A stretch of 64,000 nucleotides of DNA from Tissierella simiarum (GCF_018917865.1 NZ_JAHLPM010000002.1:186001-250000); one strand, 5' to 3'; shown: positions 53,564 through 63,500, numbered from the stretch's first letter. Translations and numbers: made by a program. Notes: a model not told the origin generated them from the sequence alone.

Positions 53564-53597
53564 AAATATGGCACCTTAGATTTACAAGGTGCCATAT
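53564..53597. terminator. Bidirectional terminator after the H-NOX gene
   Basis: ATGGCACCTT-N8-AAGGTGCCAT with A/T runs on both sides, between the converging H-NOX and MFS genes. Confidence 0.88.
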
Positions 53598-53600
53598 TTT

Positions 53601-54827
53601 TTAAATTATAATATTTAATTCCTTCTGTAGTTTCTTAACTAATATAATGCTAATAGATTCTACAATTCCTATAAGCATGAATAATCCTTTCCCATTAAGT
53701 AAATCTATTGGTATTATTGCTGAAAGTATAGGAGATAATACGGAGGCTATTCCAAGGCCTATCATTACATATCCATAATTCTCTCCACCATGTTTTACCC
53801 CAAACAGAGCAGTGGTCAAGGCTGGATAAATCCCTAAAATTCCACCATAACAAAAATATATTGCTATTATGGCTATAGTTGTCGTATAGGAACCAGGTAC
53901 AATAAGTAAACCCGTTGAAACAAGAGATACAAATACTAGAAAGAAAAGACATTTAATTCTCCCTATCTTATCACTCAATGTCGGTATGATTAATCTTGCA
54001 GAAGCATTAGCTAAGGAACCGATCATAATTGCCATTACGGCAATATTCTCTGGTACATTCCTAGACATCTGTAAGATTTGGGATATAGGTGATATAGTAA
54101 AATAAGCTAATAAGGAGCACATCATAGAAGCAGCAAGTAAATAATATCTCTTACTTCTTAACATTTCTTTTGTCGTATATTGTTTCTTATCTAAGATGTG
54201 TAATTTTGTTTCTTTATTTAAACCTTTTACATTACTAAACTCTTCTATATATCCACTATGAGGATTTTTTACAAATATAAAAGCTAGTATCCAAGCAATT
54301 GTAATAATAATAGAAAAAACAGTAAAAGCTGAATTTACTCCATATGTTTGCAGCATATATTTACTAAAGGGAGCTATAAAAAATCCAGCTAAGCCATTGG
54401 AAGCAATAATAACTCCTGATGCAAATCCTGTTCTATCTGGAAACCATTTTTGGGCAGAAGTAATAACAGAAGTATATATAGCACCAGTACCGAATCCTTG
54501 CATAATTCCATAATATATATACATAGCCATAGGAAAATTTGATGTAACTGTAGTGCATAAAAAAAGTCCACTTGAAAATAAAACTCCACCTATAAATATA
54601 ACAATTCTAGGAGAAAACTTATCTTGAATCCTTCCTCCTATAATATTCCCTATAACAAAAAATACAATGGCTAAATAAAAACTTATTGTTGACGGTCCCA
54701 CTGACCATCCAATTTCTTTAATAATATAAGGTTGATAAATTGACCACATATGTGGAAAACCAGTAAATGATATAATAAATGCTCCTGAAATCATCATTAA
54801 TAATCTTTTTCTTTTTAGTTCATCCAT
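53601..54827 (-). CDS. MFS transporter, oxalate/formate antiporter-like (OFA) type
   Basis: About 408 residues from ATG 54827 (AGGAG upstream; in-frame ATG 54845 lacks an SD). Twelve membrane segments; GGRIQDKFSPRIVIFIGG is the MFS loop 2-3 motif, and GFGTGAIYTSVITSAQKWFPDRTGFASGVIIASNGLAGF is typical of the OFA/monocarboxylate branch. A monocarboxylate or organic-acid substrate is likely but not provable. It lies just downstream of the aldolase operon but behind that operon's terminator. Confidence 0.85.
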   Translation of the reverse strand: MDELKRKRLLMMISGAFIISFTGFPHMWSIYQPYIIKEIGWSVGPSTISFYLAIVFFVIGNIIGGRIQDKFSPRIVIFIGGVLFSSGLFLCTTVTSNFPMAMYIYYGIMQGFGTGAIYTSVITSAQKWFPDRTGFASGVIIASNGLAGFFIAPFSKYMLQTYGVNSAFTVFSIIITIAWILAFIFVKNPHSGYIEEFSNVKGLNKETKLHILDKKQYTTKEMLRSKRYYLLAASMMCSLLAYFTISPISQILQMSRNVPENIAVMAIMIGSLANASARLIIPTLSDKIGRIKCLFFLVFVSLVSTGLLIVPGSYTTTIAIIAIYFCYGGILGIYPALTTALFGVKHGGENYGYVMIGLGIASVLSPILSAIIPIDLLNGKGLFMLIGIVESISIILVKKLQKELNIII

Positions 54828-54884
54828 TTCATATTCTCCTAGCATTAAACATAAATATTTTTAAAGTTTATATAGAATTTATAA

Positions 54885-54919
54885 ATGAAAGCCGGAAATT
54901 TTCATTATCCGGCTTTCAT
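54885..54919 (-). terminator. Terminator of the fructose-type PTS/aldolase operon
   Basis: ATGAAAGCCGGA...TCCGGCTTTCAT 12-bp stem followed by TTATAAATT on the minus strand, 40 nt past the aldolase stop. Confidence 0.8.
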
Positions 54920-54958
54920 CTCAATATATAGAATGTCTTTTCCTTATTAGAAGAAAAT

Positions 54959-55843
54959 TTAGTCTAAATACCCCATTGTACTTTTTTCAAATGTATAACG
55001 ATTACTTGAACCTATTAATCTCATATATCTTTTAATAAATTCTTTCATCGCATTTTGTGCAACCATACAAATATCCATATAGTCAATATTAGGATTTTCT
55101 TTGGCTGCATCTACCATAGCTTGTCTAGCAACTTTAAAAGCATCTGTACATACATTGATTTTATTAATTCCTAGAGAAACAACCTTCTTAATATTCTCTT
55201 CACCTGCACCAGAACCTCCATGTAAAGCAAGAGGCATTTGTAAGGTTTCCTTTAAAGCTTTTAAACGATCAAAGTCTAGTTTGGGAGTAAAGTCATCTGG
55301 ATAACTTCCATGAGCTGTTCCTATTGCTACTGCTAAACAGTCTACTTTTGTTCTTTCTACAAATTCTTTAGCTTGATTAGGATTAGTATATAAATCCTCT
55401 TTTGCATTATCTCCTTCATTAGCTATTCCAACATGACCTAGTTCACCTTCTACGGCAAGTCCCATTCCATGAGCAACGCTGACTATAGTTTGGGTACGTG
55501 ATATATTTTCCTCAAATGGGTATTTAGATGCATCTATCATTACACTTGAAAAACCGTATTCCATTACTTTAACTAAATCTTCATAATCTCCACCATGATC
55601 TAAATTTAAAGCTATAGGCACACTTGCTTTGATTGCTAGATTCTTCACCATTGGTGCTAAAATATACCCAGGAGTATGAGCTTTCATTTGTCTTGGGGAC
55701 ACATTAATAATTACAGCTGAATGTTCTTCCTCTGCAGCTTCTATAATTGCTTTAGTTGTTTCCATATTCACGCAGTTAATTGCCATTACTGCATAGTTAC
55801 CTTCATGAGCATTTTGTAAAATAGATTTCATTGATACATACAT
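54959..55843 (-). CDS. Class II ketose-(bis)phosphate aldolase
   Basis: 294 residues from ATG 55843 (SD AAAGGA). Zinc-dependent class II fold: the zinc ligands are in NLDHGGDYE, IGTAHGSYP and LALHGGSGAG, and MIDASKYPFEENI is the catalytic-Asp region. Length and motifs fit the FbaA/GatY/KbaY group. Last gene of the operon with the fructose-type PTS. No kinase gene is in the operon, so the aldolase may cleave the PTS product directly (for example a ketose 1-phosphate) or rely on a kinase elsewhere; the sugar is unknown. Confidence 0.9.
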   Translation of the reverse strand: MYVSMKSILQNAHEGNYAVMAINCVNMETTKAIIEAAEEEHSAVIINVSPRQMKAHTPGYILAPMVKNLAIKASVPIALNLDHGGDYEDLVKVMEYGFSSVMIDASKYPFEENISRTQTIVSVAHGMGLAVEGELGHVGIANEGDNAKEDLYTNPNQAKEFVERTKVDCLAVAIGTAHGSYPDDFTPKLDFDRLKALKETLQMPLALHGGSGAGEENIKKVVSLGINKINVCTDAFKVARQAMVDAAKENPNIDYMDICMVAQNAMKEFIKRYMRLIGSSNRYTFEKSTMGYLD

Positions 55844-55895
55844 TTTTATAAGTCCTTTCATTTATTATTGATAGCTTAATCTACTTCTTAATGGT

Positions 55896-56936
55896 TTAAT
55901 ATGTTTCAACTGGTTTTTTAATTATTGCATAAATAACGCCTGTTATAATTGAGCCTACACCTAAACAGAATAGAAATGTTAAAGGCTTATTCATCATTGG
56001 AACAACAAATATTCCACCATGTAAGGCTGGAGATTCAACATTTAATGCCATTGAAAGTCCTCCAGCAATTGCTGATCCTGGAATAGTCGCACACCATACT
56101 CTAATAGGATCATTTAAGTAAAAAGGAATAGCTCCTTCAGTTATATAACAAAGGCTTAGTGGTACAGCAACCTTTCCATTTTCAATGTCTCCTTGTGTAA
56201 ACTTTTTCTTTGCTAATAATACTGCAATAGCCATTCCAAGCGGTGGAGCCATTCCTGCCGCCATTTTTACAGCAGTAGGTCCGAAAATTCCATCTGCATT
56301 CAAAGCGTTAGCAAATGATGCAGCTGTCTTAGTAACAGGCCCTCCAAAGTCTATTCCCCAACATGTACCCATTACAGAACCAAGAAGAAACTTAGATGTT
56401 CCTTGTAGTGATGCTAACCAATTTTGGAATGCGGTCATGGCTGCAGCAATTGGATGACCAATTATAAACTGAAATATAGCCCCTACTGTTAAAGTACTTA
56501 GAACAGGAATAACCAGTATAGGCATAATGCCCGTCATCCAACTTGGAACTTTCCATTTTTTTATCCACGAAATTAAATATCCTACTGCAAATCCTCCAAT
56601 TAATCCACCAACAAATCCTGCATTAATTTGATTTGCAAGATAACCAATAGCTAGACCTGGTCCAATGGCTGGACGGTCCCCAATCGTATAAGCTATAGAA
56701 GCACATAAAACAGGGACTGCAAAAAAGAAAGCACAAGCTCCAATTTGATTTATCAAATATGCAAATGTACCTGGATTATTAGCAACATCATAGCCTCCAA
56801 TAGCTTTTGCAATAGCTTGAATTACACCTCCGGCAACGATTACAGGAATCATATAGGAAGTACCCGTTAGAAAAGATGATTTGATTTTTTCTGTCTTAGA
56901 TATTTTTTTACCAGCTTTCCTCTCGATAACAGCCAT
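55896..56936 (-). CDS. PTS fructose-type EIIC
   Basis: 346 residues with about nine hydrophobic segments. LTGTSYMIPVIVAGGVIQAIAKAI at the start and the EIIC substrate motif YITEGAIPFYLNDPIRV place it in the fructose/mannitol superfamily. It forms the sugar channel and overlaps the EIIB stop by 1 nt (TAATG). As separate EIIA, EIIB and EIIC genes are present, the transporter is complete. Confidence 0.94.
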   Translation of the reverse strand: MAVIERKAGKKISKTEKIKSSFLTGTSYMIPVIVAGGVIQAIAKAIGGYDVANNPGTFAYLINQIGACAFFFAVPVLCASIAYTIGDRPAIGPGLAIGYLANQINAGFVGGLIGGFAVGYLISWIKKWKVPSWMTGIMPILVIPVLSTLTVGAIFQFIIGHPIAAAMTAFQNWLASLQGTSKFLLGSVMGTCWGIDFGGPVTKTAASFANALNADGIFGPTAVKMAAGMAPPLGMAIAVLLAKKKFTQGDIENGKVAVPLSLCYITEGAIPFYLNDPIRVWCATIPGSAIAGGLSMALNVESPALHGGIFVVPMMNKPLTFLFCLGVGSIITGVIYAIIKKPVETY

Positions 56937-57244
56937 TAACTAATCGCCTCCAATAATTCATCCAGTATTCCCAATGCATCTTTTACGGCCTCTTGAACTT
57001 TACATTCAAGAACTGGTAAATCTTCAAAACGTTCTGGGAATTTTATCTTTATATCACTGGCAATAATCGCTCCATCTGCTCTTGCTATATCGTCCTTTGT
57101 AATTTCATTTTCTAATCCTTGAGCACCTTGAGTTTCTATCTTAATGTCTATCCCCCTTTTCTTTGCTGCTTTCTTCAAATTGGCTGCTGCCATATAAGTA
57201 TGAGCAATGCCTACCGGACAACTTGTAACAGCTAAAATGTACAT
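56936..57244 (-). CDS. PTS fructose-type EIIB
   Basis: 102 residues. The phosphocysteine is in VTSCPVGIAHTYMAA (Cys8), the fructose-type EIIB signature. It passes phosphate from EIIA to the sugar bound at EIIC. Sited between the EIIA gene (1-nt gap) and the EIIC gene (overlap). Confidence 0.95.
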   Translation of the reverse strand: MYILAVTSCPVGIAHTYMAAANLKKAAKKRGIDIKIETQGAQGLENEITKDDIARADGAIIASDIKIKFPERFEDLPVLECKVQEAVKDALGILDELLEAIS

Positions 57245-57245
57245 A

Positions 57246-57704
57246 TTAATTCTCTCCTTTCTCTTTGAACAATAATTCTATTTCTTCAATTGATGAAGCA
57301 TTAATCAATGTTTCTCTAAAATCATCATCCATTAGATTATAAGATAATGAGGATAAAAGTTTTAAAAATTCATTATTTGCATCATTAGGTGCAGCTAACA
57401 TAATAACGTAAGATACAGGTTTACCATCAAAAGAATCCCATTCAACTTCATTTTTTAATTTAACAAGGGAAAAGCATGGTTGTGTAACAACATCGCTTCT
57501 ACAGTGAGGAATTGCTATTCCCATACCAATTCCTGTTGAACATTCTGATTCTCTTTTAAAAACCCCCTCCACATACTTCACTTTGTCTGCAATCTTGCCT
57601 GAATTAAACATTAATTCAGCTACTCCTTGTATAATTTCTTCTTTGTCTTGTCCATCAAAATTAAATACGATTAAACGTTTGTCAATTAACGAACACAAAT
57701 CCAT
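57246..57704 (-). CDS. PTS fructose-type EIIA
   Basis: 152 residues. The phospho-histidine lies in GIGMGIAIPHCRSDVV, the fructose/mannitol EIIA signature. Follows the regulator gene by 12 nt with AGGAGG before ATG 57704, so it is in the same transcript. Confidence 0.95.
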   Translation of the reverse strand: MDLCSLIDKRLIVFNFDGQDKEEIIQGVAELMFNSGKIADKVKYVEGVFKRESECSTGIGMGIAIPHCRSDVVTQPCFSLVKLKNEVEWDSFDGKPVSYVIMLAAPNDANNEFLKLLSSLSYNLMDDDFRETLINASSIEEIELLFKEKGEN

Positions 57705-57716
57705 AATATTTTCCTC

Positions 57717-59669
57717 CTAAATAACATTAACAAAATCTTTAAAATTATCTACTTCTAATATTTCTTTGATTAAAGCTGGTTGTTTTGCAATATTGACTAC
57801 TTCTGTAAATAACTCTTCAAATTGGTTTTGTGTTTTACCATCAATACTGAGCATTAATATTATTTGTACTTTATTATCTCCCCAGTCAATAGGTTTCTTT
57901 AAAGTCATAATCCCAATTCCTTGTTTTAATACATGTCCCTCAAAGGCGTGAGGAATAGCTAACAAAGATCCTATAGCAGTTGTTGAAACATTTTCCCTAT
58001 TAAATACAGATGAAATAAAATTATCATCTACATATTCTTCTTCTATCATTCTAGTGCCTAATAATTGTATTACTTCATTTCTTGTCCTACAATCGCATTT
58101 GAATATAGATATTCTTTCATTTATAAATAACTTTATTGTTTTATTTGATTCAAGCTTTTTTTCTTCTACGTCAATATTGTTTATTTTGGCTTTAATTGAG
58201 TTAATATCTTTATCATTTAACAAAGGTGATACTTTAATAACATCTACACCATCTATTGTTAAAGGAACTGTAGACAACACGAAATCAACTTCATCTGAAT
58301 ATATTTCAGTTTTGGCTTTATTAATAGGTAATATCTTACTAATAAAGATATAAGGAAAACAACCTTGAATTCTAGCCTTCATATATTGACTAGTTCCAAA
58401 ACCTGTAGTACAAACAATAACAACTCTTATATGGTTTTTATATTTATTCTTAATCTTATATCTTTCTACTGATGCAGCAATATGCAGTGCTACATAACCT
58501 ATTTCGTCTTCACTAATTTTTAAGTTATAATTTTTCATCAAAGAATCTATTAAATAGGCTGCCATTTCATATTCAAATAAATGGCTTTTTTTCAACATAT
58601 CTAACAAAGGATTATTTATACTTATTCCATGATTTAGACGATTAAACATAGCTTTCAAATGTAAAAACAAAGCAGAAGTTAATTTTTCATCATGGATAAA
58701 ATCAAAATTAAAAGCTAGACTAGTTTCATTTATTGCTTCAAGCATAGCAGCATATAGTCCTGTATCTAAGTCCTCGCAAGGTTCTAGTTCAACTTTTAAT
58801 AAATCAACTGTACACTGTATATTGGCACCTAATAAATGAATTAGAATATATCCCTTTTCAGATTCATCTAAACAAATGGATAAACTTTCTTCAATTTTAG
58901 CAGTAATAAAATTGGTTATTTCCCATTCTTTTTCATACTCAAATAATTTATAGTCGTAATTTTCAATTTGAATATTATGATTTTGATTAATACGATCAAT
59001 TGTTATGGCTATTTGTATAAGTAATTCATTAAATGCAATATCTGATAATATAAAGGAAAACCTTTCTTCTGCGGATTTAATAATTTCTTCTACTTTATTT
59101 AAATCTATTTTTAGGAAAAACCTTTTTAATCTGTCCATTGAAATATTATTTTGATTATTAAAAAGCTTTTTTATAATATCTGCTGTTGCTATTCTAATTT
59201 GTTTTTCTTCTCCAATAATTTTTACTCCGTATTTTGCTTTCTTTACTAACTCAAGGTCATAACTCTGAAAGAAGGCCAATAATTCATTTAAATCATTTCC
59301 AATAGTACCTTTGCTCACAAAAAATGTTTCAGATATACTTTCAATAGATATAAATCCATCCATATCTAATATCATCTTTGCCACCCAATATTTTCTTACA
59401 TCTGGTACAGATGGGGATACATAATTTCCATTAAATAATAGCTTCTCTAAAAACTTCTTGCCAAACTCATTGAAAATTAATCTTACCCCATAATTTGTTT
59501 TTGTTTCAATATAACATCCTTCTTTTTTTATAATTTCATTTATTCCTTTTATATCAGATTTTACTGTCCTTGGACTTACTTCTAATAAAAGAGATAATTC
59601 ATAAGTTGTAAAGTACCTAGGTTCTTCATAAAGCAACTTTATTATCTTTTTCTCGCGAGATAATAACAT
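57717..59669 (-). CDS. PRD-containing transcriptional regulator (MtlR/LicR type)
   Basis: 650 residues. N-terminal HTH domains (LSLLLEVSPRTVKSDIKGINEII and SISETFFVSKGTIGNDLNELL), two PTS-regulation domains (about 180-390, with LHLLGAN and YVALHIAASVERYK), a EIIB-like domain (VVIVCTTGFGTSQYM, Cys) and a C-terminal EIIA-like domain (LLAIPHAFEGHV, His). Phosphorylation by PTS proteins would tune its activity to sugar supply. First gene of the PTS-aldolase operon, so it probably activates its own operon. Confidence 0.93.
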   Translation of the reverse strand: MLLSREKKIIKLLYEEPRYFTTYELSLLLEVSPRTVKSDIKGINEIIKKEGCYIETKTNYGVRLIFNEFGKKFLEKLLFNGNYVSPSVPDVRKYWVAKMILDMDGFISIESISETFFVSKGTIGNDLNELLAFFQSYDLELVKKAKYGVKIIGEEKQIRIATADIIKKLFNNQNNISMDRLKRFFLKIDLNKVEEIIKSAEERFSFILSDIAFNELLIQIAITIDRINQNHNIQIENYDYKLFEYEKEWEITNFITAKIEESLSICLDESEKGYILIHLLGANIQCTVDLLKVELEPCEDLDTGLYAAMLEAINETSLAFNFDFIHDEKLTSALFLHLKAMFNRLNHGISINNPLLDMLKKSHLFEYEMAAYLIDSLMKNYNLKISEDEIGYVALHIAASVERYKIKNKYKNHIRVVIVCTTGFGTSQYMKARIQGCFPYIFISKILPINKAKTEIYSDEVDFVLSTVPLTIDGVDVIKVSPLLNDKDINSIKAKINNIDVEEKKLESNKTIKLFINERISIFKCDCRTRNEVIQLLGTRMIEEEYVDDNFISSVFNRENVSTTAIGSLLAIPHAFEGHVLKQGIGIMTLKKPIDWGDNKVQIILMLSIDGKTQNQFEELFTEVVNIAKQPALIKEILEVDNFKDFVNVI

Positions 59670-59743
59670 ATGATCACCTTTCTTTCATGTTATTACAAGT
59701 TCATTATAAGTCACCTCAAGGTATAGGTAAACTCATTTTATTA

Positions 59744-59974
59744 CACTATATTAGTGAAATTAATCTAATAATTCTGATTCCGAACTTAGTGTAAAATCCT
59801 TTAAAAAGTCGATTTTTCTGTTAAATTGCGGTTTTACATCCTATGTCAACAAATAATATATAGATTTATCTAATACAAATATGAAAATTTCACTTGTATT
59901 CTTATGTATTACAAATAAATGCACTATCATGATGAAAAATTATGATTATTAAATTTATAACTTTTAAGTTATAA
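59744..59974. promoter_or_regulatory. Palindromes in the divergent spacer of the PTS operon and ADH gene
   Basis: The 442-nt A/T-rich spacer (59670-60111) holds no ORF. CACTA-TAT-TAGTG (59744-59756) lies nearer the regulator; a perfect palindrome TTATAACTTTTAAGTTATAA (59955-59974) overlaps a TATAAT at 59970. Both could be operators; which protein binds is unknown. Confidence 0.35.
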
Positions 59975-60111
59975 TGAAATTAATTTTTATTTAAAAAATA
60001 AAGAAAAATTAATAGTTTTTTGAAAATATTTATCATAAAAAAGTATAGCAGAAAAACATTCTATTTGAAGTTTGTAAATAATGTTAAATACTAAAATAAG
60101 GAGGAAGAGGA

Positions 60112-61296
60112 ATGATTAATTTTGAATTTTATAATCCTACAAAGGTTATATTCGGAAAGGATACAGAAAAACAAGTTGGTAATGAAATAAAATCCTTAGG
60201 ATATAATAAAGTCTTAATCCATTTTGGAGGTGGCGGTAAATATTTGATTAAAAGTGGACTCTTAGATAGAGTGCATAAAAGTCTAGAAGATGCTGGAATT
60301 CAGTACATTGACTTAGGAGGAGTAGTGCCAAACCCACGTTTACAGCTGGCAAAAGAAGGGGTTGAATTGTGTAAAAAAGAAGGCGTAGATTTTATATTAG
60401 CCATTGGAGGGGGCAGTGCTATAGATTCTGCAAAGGCAATAGCTTATGGTATTGCTAACGATTTTGATTTAGAAGATTTATATACAGGAAAAGTTACAAC
60501 TGATAAGTGTGCTCCTGTAGGTTGTATATCTACTATTGCAGCGTCTGGCTCAGAAACTAGTAATTCCTCCGTTATTACTATTGAAAAAGGTATGTTAAAA
60601 CGCTCCTATAATCATGATTGTGCAAGACCTAAATTTGCAATTATGAATCCTGAATTAACTTATACTCTTCCACCTTATCAAACAGCTAGTGGCGGTGCTG
60701 ATATTATGATGCATACTATGGAAAGATATTTTACCAATATAGATCATGTAGAATTAACAGACAGAATAAGTGAAGGATTATTAGTATGTGTTCGCGAAAA
60801 TTTAGTAAAAGCTTTGAAAAATCCGAATGATTACAATGCTCGTGCCGAATTAATGTGGGCTGGTAGTATTTCTCATAATGGACTAACAGGAACAGGTCGT
60901 GTAAGTGATTTTGCATGTCATAAAATCGAACATGAACTAGGTGGTATGTTTGATGTAGCACATGGTGCAGGTTTGTGCGCTATTTGGGGAAGTTGGGCTC
61001 GCTATGTATATAAAGTAAATACACCTCGTTTTGCACAATTCGCAGTTAATGTTATGGGATGTGAAATGAACTTTCATGATTTAGAAGAAACAGCCCTTAA
61101 AGGGATTGAGGCCATGGAAGATTTCTTCCATTCTATTGGAATGCCGATAAGTCTTACAGAATTAGGTATTAACCCAACAGAGGAACAATTAGAGGAATTA
61201 GCTGAAAAATGTGTTGCTACAGGTAATGGCACTATAGGATTCTTCCAAAAGCTTGGAAAAGATGATGTATTAAAAATTTATCAAGCAGCTCGATAA
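60112..61296 (+). CDS. Iron-containing alcohol dehydrogenase (BdhA/YqhD type)
   Basis: 394 residues. NINF-like start FEFYNPTKVIFGKDTEKQVG, the nucleotide loop GGGSAIDSAKAIA and TIAASGSETSNSSVIT are type III ADH marks; the metal ligands are in ASGGADIMMHTMERYF and KIEHELGGMFDVAHGAGL. These enzymes reduce aldehydes with NAD(P)H; a butanol-dehydrogenase-like annotation is common. TAAGGAGG precedes ATG 60112. It is divergent from the PTS-aldolase operon and could reduce an aldehyde product of that pathway (inference). Confidence 0.93.
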   Translation: MINFEFYNPTKVIFGKDTEKQVGNEIKSLGYNKVLIHFGGGGKYLIKSGLLDRVHKSLEDAGIQYIDLGGVVPNPRLQLAKEGVELCKKEGVDFILAIGGGSAIDSAKAIAYGIANDFDLEDLYTGKVTTDKCAPVGCISTIAASGSETSNSSVITIEKGMLKRSYNHDCARPKFAIMNPELTYTLPPYQTASGGADIMMHTMERYFTNIDHVELTDRISEGLLVCVRENLVKALKNPNDYNARAELMWAGSISHNGLTGTGRVSDFACHKIEHELGGMFDVAHGAGLCAIWGSWARYVYKVNTPRFAQFAVNVMGCEMNFHDLEETALKGIEAMEDFFHSIGMPISLTELGINPTEEQLEELAEKCVATGNGTIGFFQKLGKDDVLKIYQAAR

Positions 61297-61329
61297 GCTT
61301 GAAAGAAATGAAATATCGTCTCAACACAA

Positions 61330-61370
61330 ATAAAGGTAGAGGCTTTGATTAAATTAGCTTCTACCTTTAT
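61330..61370. terminator. Bidirectional terminator between ADH and the S66 peptidase gene
   Basis: ATAAAGGTAGAGGCT pairs with AGCTTCTACCTTTAT (14 of 15) between converging stops. Confidence 0.75.
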
Positions 61371-61382
61371 TATTATTATGAT

Positions 61383-62312
61383 TTAAATCGTTGGTTTTTC
61401 TAATATTATAAGTTCCTTCTTATCTGCATCAAGTCTTGCTTTTACGCCAAAAGGCAGCGTAACCATTGGATCACAATGTCCTGCTTGAAGATTATATATG
61501 GTTGGTTTTCCAATTGGCTTAATATGATCTTCAATTACTTGCTCTAAAGTTAAGTTTTCATCATGCTTCTCTGATACACAATTATTAAAATCACCAAGTA
61601 TGATGCCGTTAGCGTCTTCTAATATACCTGCCAACCTTAATTGATTAAACATTCTATCTATATTATAAGGTTCCTCCCCTATTTCTTCGATGAATAAGAT
61701 CTTACCCTTTACATCTATTTCATAAGGAGTACCTATTGTATCAACGATTAAAGATAGGTTTCCACCTATTATAGTTCCTTCAGCTATCCCACCATTTATG
61801 CTAATTATCTCTTCTCCCTCAGGATTACAAATTTCCCCTATAGACTCATTATTCATAATAACTTTGAAAAGGTTATCCCTAGAAAAATCAGAAAAATCAC
61901 CTATCATATCTGAAGAAACCATAGGTCCATGGTAAGTAACTAAGTTACATATTTGAGTAAAGGCTATATGTAATGCTGTAATATCGCTGTATCCAACAAA
62001 TATTTTTGGATTGTTCTTTATGGCTTCATAATCTAATAATCCAAGAATACGAGGGGTTCCGTATCCTCCTCTAAGACAAATAATTCCATCTACTTCTTTG
62101 TCTTTAAACATTTGATTTACATCTTCTGCTCTAATAGCATCAGAACCTGATAAATATCCATAACGTTCATATGGGCTTTTGCCCATTTTAACCTTAAAAC
62201 CCATTTCAATAAGCTTATCATGAGCCTTTTTAACTCTTTCTTCTGTTGTTGGACTAGCTGGTGCTATAACACCTATAGTATCTCCAAATTTTAATGCTTT
62301 TGGTTTAATCAT
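61383..62312 (-). CDS. S66-family LD-carboxypeptidase/MccF-like peptidase
   Basis: 309 residues. LKFGDTIGVIAPASP at the start, the nucleophile Ser in FVGYSDITALH, and the Glu and His of the triad in the IEEIGEEPYNIDR and AGHCDPMVTLPFG regions define S66. Members cut the LD bond of tetrapeptide stems in peptidoglycan recycling or, in the MccF branch, hydrolyse peptide-nucleotide antibiotics. It follows spmA-spmB by 24 nt with AAAGGAGG as SD, so a peptidoglycan role during sporulation is plausible. Confidence 0.9.
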   Translation of the reverse strand: MIKPKALKFGDTIGVIAPASPTTEERVKKAHDKLIEMGFKVKMGKSPYERYGYLSGSDAIRAEDVNQMFKDKEVDGIICLRGGYGTPRILGLLDYEAIKNNPKIFVGYSDITALHIAFTQICNLVTYHGPMVSSDMIGDFSDFSRDNLFKVIMNNESIGEICNPEGEEIISINGGIAEGTIIGGNLSLIVDTIGTPYEIDVKGKILFIEEIGEEPYNIDRMFNQLRLAGILEDANGIILGDFNNCVSEKHDENLTLEQVIEDHIKPIGKPTIYNLQAGHCDPMVTLPFGVKARLDADKKELIILEKPTI

Positions 62313-62336
62313 GGGTTTACCTCCTTTATGAAAAAA

Positions 62337-62876
62337 TTACATTCCAAAAAATAATCTTGTCACAAATACTGCTGTTAATAATCCTGCTAAATCAGCTAGT
62401 AACCCAACTGGCAAAGCGTGTCTTTGTTTCTTAACAGCTACTGAACCAAAGTATACTGCTAATACGTAGAATGTAGTTTCTGTAGAACCCATCATAACTG
62501 CTGCCATACGACCTATTAAAGATTCTGGTCCATGATTTGTAATTAAATCGGTCATAATCCCTTGAGCTCCTCCACCAGATAATGGTCTCATAAATGCCAT
62601 TGGTAAGATTTCTCCTGGCATACCAATTTTAGTAGTTATAGGGCTTAATACTTTAGTTAATAAATCCATAGCCCCAGAAGCCCTAAATGCTCCTATAGCG
62701 ACCAACATTGCCACAAGGAAAGGTATTATCCTAACGGCAGTAGTAAAGCCTTCTTTTGCTCCTTCAGTAAAGGATTCGTATACTTTAACTTTTTTCGCCA
62801 TCCCAAAGGTAACAATTCCAACAAACATAAAAGGAATTGCATAAGTTGATATGGCTTCCATTATTTTAACAAACAT
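62337..62876 (-). CDS. spmB: Spore maturation protein B
   Basis: 179 residues, hydrophobic. EGFTTAVRIIPFLVAMLVAIGAFRASGAMDLL and the GGAQGIMTDLITNHGPESLIG segment are typical of SpmB, a nucleoside-gate-fold membrane protein needed for spore core dehydration. It follows spmA by 18 nt. Confidence 0.95.
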   Translation of the reverse strand: MFVKIMEAISTYAIPFMFVGIVTFGMAKKVKVYESFTEGAKEGFTTAVRIIPFLVAMLVAIGAFRASGAMDLLTKVLSPITTKIGMPGEILPMAFMRPLSGGGAQGIMTDLITNHGPESLIGRMAAVMMGSTETTFYVLAVYFGSVAVKKQRHALPVGLLADLAGLLTAVFVTRLFFGM

Positions 62877-62894
62877 TGATATTCCCCCTTATCC

Positions 62895-63500
62895 CTATTT
62901 ATTAGTAGCTTTGGTCATTTTGTATTTAGGTAAGTTTTGAAATGTTTTAGATACAATAATTGCAACAACTGTTGATGCTGTTGTAGCTATTAATGTAGGT
63001 CCTATTATTTCTGTAGGATTTGTAGCTCCTGCCGCAGCTAATATTGCAATAGTCGATGCAGGTATCAATGTTACTGACGAGGTATTAATTGCTAAGAAAG
63101 TAACCATTGCATTGGTTGCAGTATCTTTTTCATCATTAAGTTTTTGTAATTCTTGCATTGCCTTTAATCCTAGTGGAGTTGCTGCATTACCTAATCCTAG
63201 CATATTTGCTGCAATATTCATTATCATTGCTCCCATAGCTGGATGCTCTGGTGGAACATCAGGAAATACGCGAACCATTAAAGGTCTTAATGCTTTTGCA
63301 AGTTTCTCAACTAAACCTGAGTCCTCTGCAATTTTCATAATTCCTAACCACAGGGTCATTACTCCGATAAGTCCTAAAGCAAGATCTACACCAGTCTTTG
63401 CATTATCAATGGCTGCATTTGTAACTGCATCAATGTTTCCTGTAGCTGCTCCAACTACGAAACCAACGATAAGTAGTGCTGCCCAAATAAAGTTAATCAT
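62895..63500 (-). CDS. spmA: Spore maturation protein A
   Basis: 201 residues from ATG 63500 (GGAGG 7 nt upstream; a TTG at 63503 is too near). FIWAALLIVGFVVGAATG, VDLALGLIGVMTLWLGIMKIAEDSGLV and NIAANMLGLGNAATPLGLKAM are SpmA marks. With SpmB it acts in mother-cell or forespore membranes in core dehydration. Starts the spmA-spmB-S66 operon. Confidence 0.95.
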   Translation of the reverse strand: MINFIWAALLIVGFVVGAATGNIDAVTNAAIDNAKTGVDLALGLIGVMTLWLGIMKIAEDSGLVEKLAKALRPLMVRVFPDVPPEHPAMGAMIMNIAANMLGLGNAATPLGLKAMQELQKLNDEKDTATNAMVTFLAINTSSVTLIPASTIAILAAAGATNPTEIIGPTLIATTASTVVAIIVSKTFQNLPKYKMTKATNK

